From the IMG/VR virus record IMGVR_UViG_3300025806_000037, positions 1 through 50,925 of that record: DNA of 50,925 nucleotides; one strand, written 5' to 3'. Made by a program: the position numbers and the translations under genes. A model generated the notes under the pieces. That model was not told the DNA's origin, searched no databases, and saw only the letters and a list, made by a program, of their open reading frames with translations. Shown in pieces: positions 30,998-38,858 of this stretch. Each line of letters begins with the position of its first letter. Within the stretch, counting starts at the first letter, position 1. This DNA comes from a virus.

Positions 30998-31890
30998 TTC
31001 TTAAACCTTTTTCTGAATACGTCGCTAGTTACTTTTAACTTACTGCCAAGAATATCAAGTACGATTCCCTCGAACTCTTCGCCATACTTACCTTTGTTTA
31101 TATATTGTAAAATGGTTGTTCTGACATCGCTTTGTGCCTTTTCAATTAAACCTTTTATGATAGCCTTCTCTTCACGGTCAGCATGCTTTCTTGATTGTAA
31201 TATTGCAAGTGCTTTATCATAATTCTTTAATAGTTCGGCAATTGAACCAACACCAAAGTTCAAATCGATGTCAGGAATATTCATTGACTTTATTTTGTCA
31301 AATCTAATCTTACTATTTGAAATCTTTACTAAATCATCAATTAACGCTTTCTTATCAACATCGCCTTCGATGCTAAAAGGCACGACCGTTAACAATTCAG
31401 CTAACTTAGACTTATCATAATCAATATAGATGAATCGTATCTTATCTTTCGATACTTCTTTACCCATTGGATTATAAAACATTTCACCGATAATTTTGAT
31501 GCCGTCGCCATTGTTATGTTTCTTTAATACTGCTTGCAGCTTAGAATTCTTTTTCAATACATCAAGTAAATTCTCAAAGTTCTTTGAAACTTCATTAGCT
31601 TCATACCCTCTTGAAATTACATAATCAGTATAGTCACCGGCTTTATACACTGGACCTGAATATGATGACTCGATAAAGAATTCGTTATTGCCATTCATTC
31701 CTAAACGTATTGAAGAACCATCAAGTTTCTCTGTTACCTGCAATTGCTTACTAGGCAACACACCATTGAAATCATCTTTAAAGACTTTCATTAATTGGAG
31801 AAACTTGGTGGGTGTTAATTTGTCAAGATGTTGAATCCCGACCCTTTGAGTGGCTTTTATCTCGGTCAAATATCGCTTAAATGATTTCAT
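30994..31890 (-). CDS. ligase-like covalent nucleotidyltransferase with capsid-targeting-like N-terminus
   Basis: A 298-residue protein starting MKSFKRYLTE (L-T-E at 8-10). Ligase motifs are all traceable: motif I EKLDGSS with K55, Ia near FFIESSYSG, III KIIGEMFYNP, IIIa FIYIDYD, IV EFEGIVLDI, V SKLKVTS. The family joins RNA or DNA ends through an enzyme-AMP intermediate; no OB-fold or other appended domain is obvious. Could partner PseT in RNA repair, or act on host nucleic acid right after injection. Substrate unknown. Confidence 0.78.
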   Translation of the reverse strand: MKSFKRYLTEIKATQRVGIQHLDKLTPTKFLQLMKVFKDDFNGVLPSKQLQVTEKLDGSSIRLGMNGNNEFFIESSYSGPVYKAGDYTDYVISRGYEANEVSKNFENLLDVLKKNSKLQAVLKKHNNGDGIKIIGEMFYNPMGKEVSKDKIRFIYIDYDKSKLAELLTVVPFSIEGDVDKKALIDDLVKISNSKIRFDKIKSMNIPDIDLNFGVGSIAELLKNYDKALAILQSRKHADREEKAIIKGLIEKAQSDVRTTILQYINKGKYGEEFEGIVLDILGSKLKVTSDVFRKRFKK

Positions 31891-33266
31891 TATGCTACCT
31901 TTAAAAACGGTCCAGCCGTATCGTATTGTTTCTTTGCACCAAAGTAAAGCACTGATAAAAACTCTTGAAGCTTTCCTTTACGTTGAATCGTGTCGAATAT
32001 CGTAACCCATTGGAAGCATTGCAATTTAGCGCTTAACTGTGAAGCTGTTCTTGATATGTCTTTTTCATATTCTATTGCGTCACGCAAAACTGTACCCCAA
32101 TCACTCTTACCCCAGTCGATTGATACTCCGCCAATTTTAACTGACTTTAAACTTTTTTGTTCGGCAATATATTTAACTATATCCTTCTCAGTCCATTTGC
32201 CGACTTTTGGTAAATGCGTACCCATACGTCTTTGGAGTCCGTGTTTTCTAATAAATGGCTCTATTGCTTCGTTAGCTGAAACTTTACCAAGCTTTGCTGC
32301 AGCACCTACACCACCCATATCCATTTGAGTAGATTCACGTGGTCCGCCAGCAAAAGCACGGACTTGCACCGCAACAATTTTACCTTCTGCTTTAATTTTC
32401 ATTGAGAAATCACCTGTGACAAATTCGTTCTTAGCACTAATATCTAAGTTGAGTTTGATACTTGATGGAAGTATCTCAATATCACTAAGCGGTTCTTTCC
32501 TTTTAGCATTGGTGAGTTCAACTGTTTTAACCTTACCTTTTAATAGCTTCTTAAGAGAAATGCCGACTAGTTCTTTAGTCGCTATTTTTGAACGCATATA
32601 AGAATTAAGCGCATCAAGCTTTGCAGCTTTATCCATTTTGCGTTCACCTATTGCAGCAAAATCCTTAAGAATTGTATCTTGTGAGTTTTTCTTAACCGCA
32701 TATATATCAGCAGGATTCCAAGAATCTTTAGTAGTGACTCCGCATTTCTTTGCAACATTTTCAAGATAAGGCATAATACCTTCATCTCTTGAGAAGATAT
32801 AACCATTCGAGCCAAGCCATTTACAAATTGATATTGCTTGAGCTTCAAATGTGCGAAACCATTCATCATTTACATCAGAGTATATTTCTTTAGTTTCGGC
32901 GTTAGACGGAAATTTACCGTTAGTATTCATATATGTTTGACAATAAAGACGGGTTACGTTTTCTTGTTTAGCTGTTGTGATTGCATCAGTACCAGTAGCA
33001 CGACCTGAGCCATCGCCAAATTCTAGTTTTAAGTCACCAATGTCAATTTTTTCAGTTTTTAGGAATTGTTTAACTGCGGTTATTGTAGTGCTGTCGCCAA
33101 CTCCTCGAGGTATTTTTATTAAATTAAACGTCGAACTTGGGTCGAGCACGATTATCGCATCGTATTTTTTGAGAATGGCTTCGTATATTTTCGCAGCAAC
33201 GAAGCCATTCTTTTTATTTTTTGAAAGAATCTCATTAACATTCTTTGGTCTAAAATTGTAAGCCAT
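31890..33266 (-). CDS. late protein of unknown function
   Basis: A 458-residue protein from ATG 33266 (MAYNFRPKNVNEIL); a TTG two codons earlier is possible. Recognisable only by composition: LKLEFGDGSGRATGTDAI near residue 80 and KAEGKIVAVQVRAFAGGPR near 300 look like substrate loops of an enzyme but match no family I know. It heads the late operon behind TATAAATA 33299-33306 and abuts the ligase-like gene by one base, so it may be packaged or may assist the enzymes that follow. Confidence 0.7.
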   Translation of the reverse strand: MAYNFRPKNVNEILSKNKKNGFVAAKIYEAILKKYDAIIVLDPSSTFNLIKIPRGVGDSTTITAVKQFLKTEKIDIGDLKLEFGDGSGRATGTDAITTAKQENVTRLYCQTYMNTNGKFPSNAETKEIYSDVNDEWFRTFEAQAISICKWLGSNGYIFSRDEGIMPYLENVAKKCGVTTKDSWNPADIYAVKKNSQDTILKDFAAIGERKMDKAAKLDALNSYMRSKIATKELVGISLKKLLKGKVKTVELTNAKRKEPLSDIEILPSSIKLNLDISAKNEFVTGDFSMKIKAEGKIVAVQVRAFAGGPRESTQMDMGGVGAAAKLGKVSANEAIEPFIRKHGLQRRMGTHLPKVGKWTEKDIVKYIAEQKSLKSVKIGGVSIDWGKSDWGTVLRDAIEYEKDISRTASQLSAKLQCFQWVTIFDTIQRKGKLQEFLSVLYFGAKKQYDTAGPFLKVA

Positions 33267-33298
33267 TAACAACTTCGCCTTTTAAATTTGTAATAATG

Positions 33299-33306
33299 TA
33301 TTTATA
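33299..33306 (-). promoter_or_regulatory. T4-type late promoter TATAAATA
   Basis: Exact TATAAATA directly after the terminator at 33305-33336 and 33 bases before ATG 33266. Confidence 0.75.
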
Positions 33307-33336
33307 TAAAATCAAACGGCTAGGCCGCTGTTTGAT
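33305..33336 (-). terminator. intrinsic terminator after the pentapeptide-repeat gene
   Basis: ATCAAAC (33311-33317) pairs with GTTTGAT (33330-33336), with inner GGC/GCC pairs; on the minus strand TTTTAT follows. It overlaps the end of the pentapeptide gene and separates early genes from the late block. Confidence 0.65.
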
Positions 33337-33742
33337 ATTTATCAAATGATGCAGTATTATCAAATATGTTTTTATTTAATGGAATTTGTTGAAAGTCGGT
33401 ATTGGTAAGATTAGCATTTGTGAAATTACAGTCAGCAAGATCAAGCAAGAATGCAAAAACGGTTGCAGCTAAATTAGCGTTTGTGAAATTACAATTTGTA
33501 GTATTTAGGCATTCAGATAAATAGAGGCCGGCTAAATTAGCATTTGTGAAATTGCAGTTTTTAATTGAGGCATTTATAAAATTAGTATTAATGAACGATG
33601 AGTTTTCAAAAGAAGAATTGTCAAGGATAGCATTTGTGAAATTGCAGTTAACGAATGAGCAATTTAAGTATGTAGAATTTGATAAGTCAGTATTAGAGAA
33701 ATCAGTATTAGCGATGATTGTGTTTTTAACGTATTTAGACAT
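33320..33742 (-). CDS. pentapeptide-repeat protein
   Basis: A 140-residue protein made of about 20 pentapeptide units (A/C-N/D-F/L-T/S-N pattern: NTDFS, NTDLS, NCNFT, NANLA). It should fold as a right-handed quadrilateral beta-helix. Three near-identical CNFTNANLA blocks also repeat at DNA level. Some pentapeptide proteins mimic DNA and bind gyrase (MfpA, Qnr); such a role here is only a possibility. Early promoter at 33770-33798. Confidence 0.85.
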   Translation of the reverse strand: MSKYVKNTIIANTDFSNTDLSNSTYLNCSFVNCNFTNAILDNSSFENSSFINTNFINASIKNCNFTNANLAGLYLSECLNTTNCNFTNANLAATVFAFLLDLADCNFTNANLTNTDFQQIPLNKNIFDNTASFDKYQTAA

Positions 33743-33769
33743 ATGTGCTTCCTTATTAATTGAGTAGCT

Positions 33770-33798
33770 ATTATATCAATAAACAAGCACAATGTATA
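33770..33798 (-). promoter_or_regulatory. early promoter, TATACA class
   Basis: TATACA, 17 bases, TATAAT on the minus strand, with the AACTATATACA extended -35; stem-loop remnant AGAACAAAAAGGAATAT (plus strand) upstream. Confidence 0.8.
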
Positions 33799-33886
33799 TA
33801 GTTTTTATAGAACAAAAAGGAATATCTATATAAGTTTAAACATTACCATTAAGTATCATGGCGATCAGCTTCGTATCGTTCAGCCA

Positions 33887-34222
33887 TTATCCTATACCCA
33901 CCCATCTTACGCAGTTTTGCCAACCGGCTTGAAACAAGTTACCTCGAGCAAAGTTTGTTGCTGGAGCATCCCATGAAGAAGACTTTAGCAAATCACCAAA
34001 CAATAAACCTTTTTTAGGGTTATCTTTTAAAGCTACGAAGCCAGCCGCAGATTCATAACCACGGTCGGTCACAACCACCACTTTAGCATAATTGCGAGCT
34101 TTAACAATGTTAACAACAAGCTGGTCACGTGAAGCAGTATATTCAGACGTAGCAAGCATTAAGTCGTAATCGGCTTTCATAGCCAATACAAGTTCTTCTA
34201 AAGCAGTATCAATGTTATTCAT
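33887..34222 (-). CDS. hypothetical protein
   Basis: A 111-residue protein (MNNIDTALEELVLAMKADYD), alpha/beta appearance, with VVVVTDRGYESAAGF in the middle and a Trp-rich end (WQNCVRWVGIG). No family recognised. Own promoter at 34254-34282. About 150 bases between it and the next promoter hold no convincing gene. Confidence 0.7.
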   Translation of the reverse strand: MNNIDTALEELVLAMKADYDLMLATSEYTASRDQLVVNIVKARNYAKVVVVTDRGYESAAGFVALKDNPKKGLLFGDLLKSSSWDAPATNFARGNLFQAGWQNCVRWVGIG

Positions 34223-34253
34223 AATTTAATTCCTTAACTCAATTTGTAGATCT

Positions 34254-34282
34254 ATTATAACAAGTATTGCGCACGATGTCAA
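34254..34282 (-). promoter_or_regulatory. early sigma70 promoter
   Basis: TTGACA, 17 bases, TATAAT on the minus strand with AGATCTACAAATTGAG leader. The -35 lies at the end of the upstream gene region. Confidence 0.88.
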
Positions 34283-34287
34283 CAACT

Positions 34288-34515
34288 TTATTCAAAATCG
34301 CTATAATTAAATGATGCGCCGTTTTCACAAATTAACTCGCCTGAGCTGTCATATTCTTTGGGAGTAGAACCAGTCATAAAGCATATATTGGCTAGCCTTT
34401 CTTGAATTTCTGCAGCTTTGACGGCGTCAGCGTTAATGTTAGCCATTACTAAAGTTACAACAACAGCGCCAAACGCTGCGCCTAGTAAAAACTGAATAGC
34501 ATCTCTGTCTTTCAT
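34288..34515 (-). CDS. membrane-anchored small protein
   Basis: Seventy-five residues: hydrophobic span at about 8-26 (FLLGAAFGAVVVTLVMANI), then a polar acidic domain with two cysteines (NICFMTG, LICENG) that could be periplasmic and disulfide-bonded. No family recognised. Shares an operon with 34528-34725. Confidence 0.65.
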   Translation of the reverse strand: MKDRDAIQFLLGAAFGAVVVTLVMANINADAVKAAEIQERLANICFMTGSTPKEYDSSGELICENGASFNYSDFE

Positions 34516-34527
34516 AATTTAATTCCT

Positions 34528-34725
34528 TTACTTTGTAACGTTTGAATTGTTAGTTGAAGACGCAATTTGAATAAGTGAATCTTGTGGAACGAAACCGCTT
34601 TCAAGCATAGCGTTCAACCCTTCATTTGTTGAAACGTGAAAGCGTTTGCCTTCAGGGGTGGTGATTGCAAATTTTGAATTAGCACTAAGTTTTTCATTGC
34701 GACGATCGGTGGTTTGGTTTGTCAT
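34528..34725 (-). CDS. hypothetical protein
   Basis: Sixty-five residues, polar, with FAITTPEGKRFHVSTNEGL; no recognised domain. First gene of a two-gene operon with promoter 34765-34793. Function unknown. Confidence 0.65.
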   Translation of the reverse strand: MTNQTTDRRNEKLSANSKFAITTPEGKRFHVSTNEGLNAMLESGFVPQDSLIQIASSTNNSNVTK

Positions 34726-34764
34726 GTTTTATTACCTTTAGTTTGTTTATCAATTTATGGTACT

Positions 34765-34793
34765 ATTATATCAACTATTGACGTCCATGTCAA
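34765..34793 (-). promoter_or_regulatory. early sigma70 promoter
   Basis: TTGACA, 17 bases, TATAAT on the minus strand; TTGACATGGACGTCAA forms an inverted repeat across the -35, as at 1111-1126. Complete cassette with stem-loop at 34809-34828. Confidence 0.9.
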
Positions 34794-34808
34794 TAACTTT
34801 GTTAGAAC

Positions 34809-34828
34809 AAAAAAGAATATCCATATTC
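34809..34828 (-). terminator. AT-rich stem-loop terminator
   Basis: GAATAT-GG-ATATTC then TTTTTT on the minus strand, 24 bases after the stop of the 34852 gene, identical to 5843-5862. Confidence 0.6.
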
Positions 34829-34851
34829 CGTTCCTACTAATTCAAAACCTT

Positions 34852-35100
34852 TTAACATTCAGCGCCGCCAAGAACAACCGCGTCTAGGCATTTGTCGTAA
34901 GCAACCCAACCTTGGTATTCTTCGTTAAATTCTAAGTCTTGAGCAGCTTCAAGCGATAAGCCTGATAGCATTTCAAATTTTTCAAAAGGGATTTCAAAGT
35001 AAACGTCATCGAACGATGCGTTAGGTATTTGATAAGCAGCAGCGGCATCGTTGTCAGCAAGTTCGCATATTAGGTCTAGTACAGTTCTTAAATCTTTCAT
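34852..35100 (-). CDS. hypothetical acidic protein
   Basis: Eighty-two residues, strongly acidic (FDDVYFEIPFEKFEML), no recognised family. Own promoter and terminator make it a single-gene unit. Small acidic early phage proteins often bind host enzymes, but nothing specific can be said. Confidence 0.65.
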   Translation of the reverse strand: MKDLRTVLDLICELADNDAAAAYQIPNASFDDVYFEIPFEKFEMLSGLSLEAAQDLEFNEEYQGWVAYDKCLDAVVLGGAEC

Positions 35101-35134
35101 AATGTTTTTATTCCTTAACTCAATTTGTAGATCT

Positions 35135-35162
35135 ATTATATCAAATTTACAGATAATGTATA
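35135..35162 (-). promoter_or_regulatory. early promoter, TATACA class
   Basis: TATACA, 16 bases, TATAAT on the minus strand with the standard AGATCTACAAATTGAG leader. Confidence 0.75.
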
Positions 35163-35190
35163 TAGTTTATTTCATTATTTTTAGAACTTA

Positions 35191-35207
35191 AAAGAATATC
35201 CATATTC
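35191..35207 (-). terminator. weak stem-loop after the td operon
   Basis: GAATAT-GG-ATATTC on the minus strand followed by TTTTAAG, two bases after the stop at 35210. Same stem as 34809-34828 but with a broken T run. Confidence 0.5.
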
Positions 35208-35209
35208 AT

Positions 35210-35413
35210 TTATTTATTTCGTATTAATTTCAAAAAAGCCAGTACTTCATCTTCAGTTATTTTATCATGCTCAATTAACAAACCAATTAAACGTTGGCTG
35301 GCAACAGTACTGCCTCTAATAAACCCATAACTGTATGCTTTATTGCTAGCACTTCTATATGTAAATGCTAAAGCTATTACAAGAAATATTAGATACACTC
35401 CATATTCGATCAT
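35210..35413 (-). CDS. small membrane-anchored protein
   Basis: Sixty-seven residues: N-terminal span (MIEYGVYLIFLVIALAFTY), then a polar helical tail (ITEDEVLAFLKLIRNK). Overlaps td by four bases. No family recognised. Confidence 0.65.
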   Translation of the reverse strand: MIEYGVYLIFLVIALAFTYRSASNKAYSYGFIRGSTVASQRLIGLLIEHDKITEDEVLAFLKLIRNK

Positions 35414-36402
35414 ACGGCCATCTCCGCTTTAATAGTTGGATGGTGATTATAATTCTCAAGAATGTAATCAACGGTTTTAGTTCGTGAAATGCTAACTTCA
35501 GTTGGACCTAAAGCAGGCATTGTAAGTGTAGGTAACGGATAATGCTCACGTGACAATTGTTCTTTAACTTGTTCAACATGGTTCTTATAGATATGAGCAT
35601 CGCCGATTATTATAATCAGTTTACCTACTTCATATCCAGTAATACTAGCAATCATATGAGTTAATAAAGCGTAACTTGCAATATTAAAAGGAATACCTAA
35701 AAACATATCAGCCGACCGTTGGTACATCTGACAACTTAGCTTACCATTCTGAACATGGAACTGAGCCATAACATGACAAGGCGGTAATGCCATAGGGTTT
35801 CGTCCGGGTTTTAGTCTTTTCCCATATTTCAAATTAAATTCTTTATTATTTTTTAATTTTTCTAAGAACGCTTCTTTCGTCAATGGCTCATTTGTCATAA
35901 AATCATCTGCTTTTGGTATATTTGAGACGTTCCAAGCATTTAGTATATGTCTTCTTGAATATGGATCATTCTTAATACCATCAATCAACTCAATTATTTG
36001 GTTATGGTGCTCGTCAGTTGCGCCGTTATACCAACTTGTCCATTGAACGCCATAAACTGGACCAAGACCTTTAGCATTATTGCTATTAATGTATCCTAAG
36101 TTTTTACCTTGATTATCGGCATTATCAGTCCAGATAGTTTTCTTATCAACTAGTTCTGCTCGAGGCTTATCATACAGGATTTCAGCGAGTCGGCGTTCAT
36201 CATCTGATCCTTCAAGGAACCAAAGTAACTCACTTACGACTGACTTCCATGCCAAACGTTTTGTTGTTATAGCAGGAAACCCTTCGTTTAAGTCAAACTC
36301 CATTCTTTCGCCGAATGTAGCAAACGTGCCAACACCGGTACGATCATCGGTTGGTTGGCCATTTTCTAATATGTTTCTGAGTACTTTATCATAATCTCTC
36401 AT
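35410..36402 (-). CDS. td: thymidylate synthase (ThyA type)
   Basis: A 330-residue enzyme converting dUMP and methylene-tetrahydrofolate to dTMP and dihydrofolate. Catalytic C209 (ALPPCHVMAQFHV), the dUMP-phosphate arginines (SRRHIL and QRSADMFLGIP) and the folate-binding tail (IKAEMAV) are intact. It is longer than T4 Td (286) because about 35 extra residues (roughly 165-200, Lys-rich) sit just before the catalytic loop. No intron, unlike T4 td. Overlaps frd by four bases. Confidence 0.95.
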   Translation of the reverse strand: MRDYDKVLRNILENGQPTDDRTGVGTFATFGERMEFDLNEGFPAITTKRLAWKSVVSELLWFLEGSDDERRLAEILYDKPRAELVDKKTIWTDNADNQGKNLGYINSNNAKGLGPVYGVQWTSWYNGATDEHHNQIIELIDGIKNDPYSRRHILNAWNVSNIPKADDFMTNEPLTKEAFLEKLKNNKEFNLKYGKRLKPGRNPMALPPCHVMAQFHVQNGKLSCQMYQRSADMFLGIPFNIASYALLTHMIASITGYEVGKLIIIIGDAHIYKNHVEQVKEQLSREHYPLPTLTMPALGPTEVSISRTKTVDYILENYNHHPTIKAEMAV

Positions 36403-36893
36403 TTTATATACTCAACCACTTTTCCTTTGCCATCCGACAGTTTAAACGTTTTACCTAGACCGTATCCTATTAACCAACCCAAAGGAAGTCTCTTATCAGT
36501 CTCGTATTTTTCATACATTACAGTTAAAGTAACTTTCTCGATAACAGGTAAACATTGACTAATAATATTCCACCCACCGATGATTACGATATCTTTGTTT
36601 GGATACGTTTTTTCAAGTAATCGCATTTGACTTACAAGATCTTGGCTGCTTATTAAATGATTTATTTTATCAGCATTAATCAAATCGTCACGTGTAGAAA
36701 CAACACAATTAATGCGGTTAGGTAAAGGTCTTTTCATCATAGGATCTTCCCATGTCTTCGACCCCATGACTACTATCTGACCTTCAGTGCTTTCTTTGAA
36801 ATGCTTAAAGTCAGCTGTACTTTTCCAATCAGGCATCGTGCCCTTATTAGAATACCCCATGTGAGTTTCTACTGCAAATATTACTCTTATCAT
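36399..36893 (-). CDS. frd: dihydrofolate reductase
   Basis: A 164-residue DHFR that regenerates tetrahydrofolate after thymidylate synthesis. MIRVIFAVETHMGYSNKG carries the Met20-loop region, DFKHFKESTEG and VVMGSKTWE the NADPH site, and DIVIIGGWNI the conserved GG. Overlaps td and abuts gene 41, as in T4-type frd-td arrangements. Confidence 0.93.
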   Translation of the reverse strand: MIRVIFAVETHMGYSNKGTMPDWKSTADFKHFKESTEGQIVVMGSKTWEDPMMKRPLPNRINCVVSTRDDLINADKINHLISSQDLVSQMRLLEKTYPNKDIVIIGGWNIISQCLPVIEKVTLTVMYEKYETDKRLPLGWLIGYGLGKTFKLSDGKGKVVEYIK

Positions 36894-38281
36894 TATACTT
36901 TAAATCCTTGGAAGCCTTGTGGTTTTTCTTTCTTTGAGAATGGTGAAGTTGAAGCAACTGGTGCAGAATTGCTTGTTACAAGTCCATCACTAGCGTCATC
37001 TTCGGCATCGTATAAACGCATTTTAGCGCGTTCAATACCAAGCATGAAACGAGTATATGTGCTAATGTCACCATAACGATTTTTTAATTGTTTTACCATT
37101 ATTTGGTTTAATTCATCAAGTTCTGGTGTTGTAATCAATGCAAGTAACATATCACATGTTGCCGGTAAACCAAATGATTCTGAAACGTTATTCATATCAA
37201 CATCAGTATCACCGAAGCCTGCTCTGTTTGTTTGCGTTGCGGTTATAATCGGAAAGTTATTTTCAACAGCAAGTCCACGCAATTCTTCAGCTATTGATTT
37301 TATTAACATGTATGAGTTATCCATACCACCACCTTTCAATCTTGAACTTGTACAGATATTAATATAATCAACAACTACGAGTTGTGGGACGAACTTCTTC
37401 TTAACTTTTAATTCATTAAGTAATGCTCGGAAATGTCCACAGTGAACAGAACTTGTTGGATATTCCTTTATGATTAACTCGCCATTAGTTTTTTTATTCA
37501 GTTTTGCCATACGATCAGTGTATAGATTCTTAGGCATCAAAAGTAAGTCATCAAGTGAAATATTAAGCATGTTTGCATCAACACGTTGTGCTATACTTTC
37601 TTCACTCATTTCCATTGTAATATACAGAACGTTTTTGCCTTGCATCATAGCCGCAGCCGCAATATGCGTCATCATTAGTGACTTACCACCACCTGACGAT
37701 GCCATGATACAGTTCAATGTTTTTGGAGGTAACCCACCCTTTGTAATACGATTCATCATTTCTAAATCAAACGGCAAACGTGCTTCTTTCCTGTGATAGA
37801 ACTCAAACCGAGAGTCGGAATCAGCAAGATAACTATGACCAATGTTGGTATCAAAGGAAACTGCTAAAGCATCTTGTAATAACTCAGGTAAACTATTCTT
37901 TGATAAAGTTTTGTGTTTGCCGTCAATAACTGATATAGATTCCATAATTGCTAGGTAAATAGAACGGTCTTGGCACCACTTTTCAGTTGAGTCGAGTAAC
38001 CAAGTTTCATCAACCTTTTCATCAACGTTCTTAAGGTCATTTAAAGCCATTGCGGATTCTTCATACTGACCATCTGATATATCACCAGACTGCAGCTCAA
38101 CGCTTAGCGCTTCAATGTTAGGCAACTTATTATACTTTGCAACAAAATCAATAATGTTATTGAAGATATTGGCATGGCGTCCTTCAAAGTATTCTTTCTT
38201 TAAAAACGGGATTACTCTTCTTGTAAAACCTTCGTTAGTTATAAGGCTCTTTAGGATCATCGACTCTAACTCAGTTTCCAT
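36893..38281 (-). CDS. 41: replicative DnaB-type helicase (gp41)
   Basis: A 462-residue homologue of T4 gp41, which unwinds the fork and works with the primase. Walker A MASSGGGKS, Walker B LVVVDYIN, sensor/H4 region ITATQTNRAGF and the linker FDTNIGH are present. Start is ATG 38281 (METELESMIL) with AAGGAAC eight bases upstream; an upstream in-frame start lacks such a site. The gene is intact, unlike the fractured gp41 genes known in some environmental phages. The C-terminus (EKPQGFQGFKV) is Gly/Phe-rich. Confidence 0.93.
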   Translation of the reverse strand: METELESMILKSLITNEGFTRRVIPFLKKEYFEGRHANIFNNIIDFVAKYNKLPNIEALSVELQSGDISDGQYEESAMALNDLKNVDEKVDETWLLDSTEKWCQDRSIYLAIMESISVIDGKHKTLSKNSLPELLQDALAVSFDTNIGHSYLADSDSRFEFYHRKEARLPFDLEMMNRITKGGLPPKTLNCIMASSGGGKSLMMTHIAAAAMMQGKNVLYITMEMSEESIAQRVDANMLNISLDDLLLMPKNLYTDRMAKLNKKTNGELIIKEYPTSSVHCGHFRALLNELKVKKKFVPQLVVVDYINICTSSRLKGGGMDNSYMLIKSIAEELRGLAVENNFPIITATQTNRAGFGDTDVDMNNVSESFGLPATCDMLLALITTPELDELNQIMVKQLKNRYGDISTYTRFMLGIERAKMRLYDAEDDASDGLVTSNSAPVASTSPFSKKEKPQGFQGFKV

Positions 38282-38546
38282 CAACAAGTTCCTTAGCTTC
38301 AATGGCTTCTTTGGCGCTTGCTTCAACTATCGTATTCAAAGTTGCACTCATCAGCTCATGGAATTTTACATCTTCGCGGAGTTCTTCACTGCCTTCGATT
38401 ATATCGAATTTGTAACTGATATTCAGGCCGTCCTCTTCTTCAGTAATTTCTAGACTATGATAACGAAAAACTGTATCAGCAAAATCTCCTTCAGTTATCT
38501 GTATTGGCATTGTATCATATTGGTCGCTATCAATAAACTTGTACAT
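38271..38546 (-). CDS. acidic protein between uvsX and gene 41
   Basis: Ninety-one residues, acidic (EITEEEDGLNISYKFDIIEG). It occupies the place of T4 gene 40 between uvsX and 41, but sequence identity with gp40 could not be judged. Overlaps the gene 41 start by 11 bases and the upstream gene by one. Function unknown. Confidence 0.7.
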   Translation of the reverse strand: MYKFIDSDQYDTMPIQITEGDFADTVFRYHSLEITEEEDGLNISYKFDIIEGSEELREDVKFHELMSATLNTIVEASAKEAIEAKELVDGN

Positions 38547-38788
38547 TATAAATCCTCAATTTTTGTGGTGTATGGTTCAAAAGACCACGGGTTAATCGTT
38601 AACATGCCAGCACTTCTAATAATCTCCAATTTTAACGTAATATCGTCTTGCATCGCGTCAACTATTTCCTTTGATACAAATGCTACTAATTTATTAGTAT
38701 CGTGCTCACGCACTTCCCTACGTAAAGATATAGGATCATCAATAGTGTAATGATGATTCTTGTATGATCCTAAACTGCTATATGCCAT
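38546..38788 (-). CDS. hypothetical protein near uvsX
   Basis: Eighty residues (MAYSSLGSYKNHHYTIDDPI), no recognised domain. First gene of the operon 38788-35210 (this gene, acidic protein, 41, frd, td, membrane protein) from the promoter at 38816-38844. Function unknown. Confidence 0.7.
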   Translation of the reverse strand: MAYSSLGSYKNHHYTIDDPISLRREVREHDTNKLVAFVSKEIVDAMQDDITLKLEIIRSAGMLTINPWSFEPYTTKIEDL

Positions 38789-38815
38789 TAGCGTATCCCC
38801 AATTCGTAATATACT

Positions 38816-38844
38816 ATTATATCCGACTTCCCTGTCGATGTCAA
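38816..38844 (-). promoter_or_regulatory. early sigma70 promoter of the 41-frd-td operon
   Basis: TTGACA, 17 bases, TATAAT on the minus strand, in the 70-base gap downstream of uvsX. Confidence 0.88.
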
Positions 38845-38858
38845 TAGTTATTTTAGTT

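Noticed and set aside
33400-33660. Regularly spaced DNA repeats that could suggest a CRISPR array
   Set aside because: They are in frame and encode pentapeptide repeats; spacing and sequence vary and no cas genes are present.
36893-38281. Possible fractured gene 41, as known in some environmental phages
   Set aside because: The helicase reads through intact from N-terminus to C-terminus with no intein blocks.
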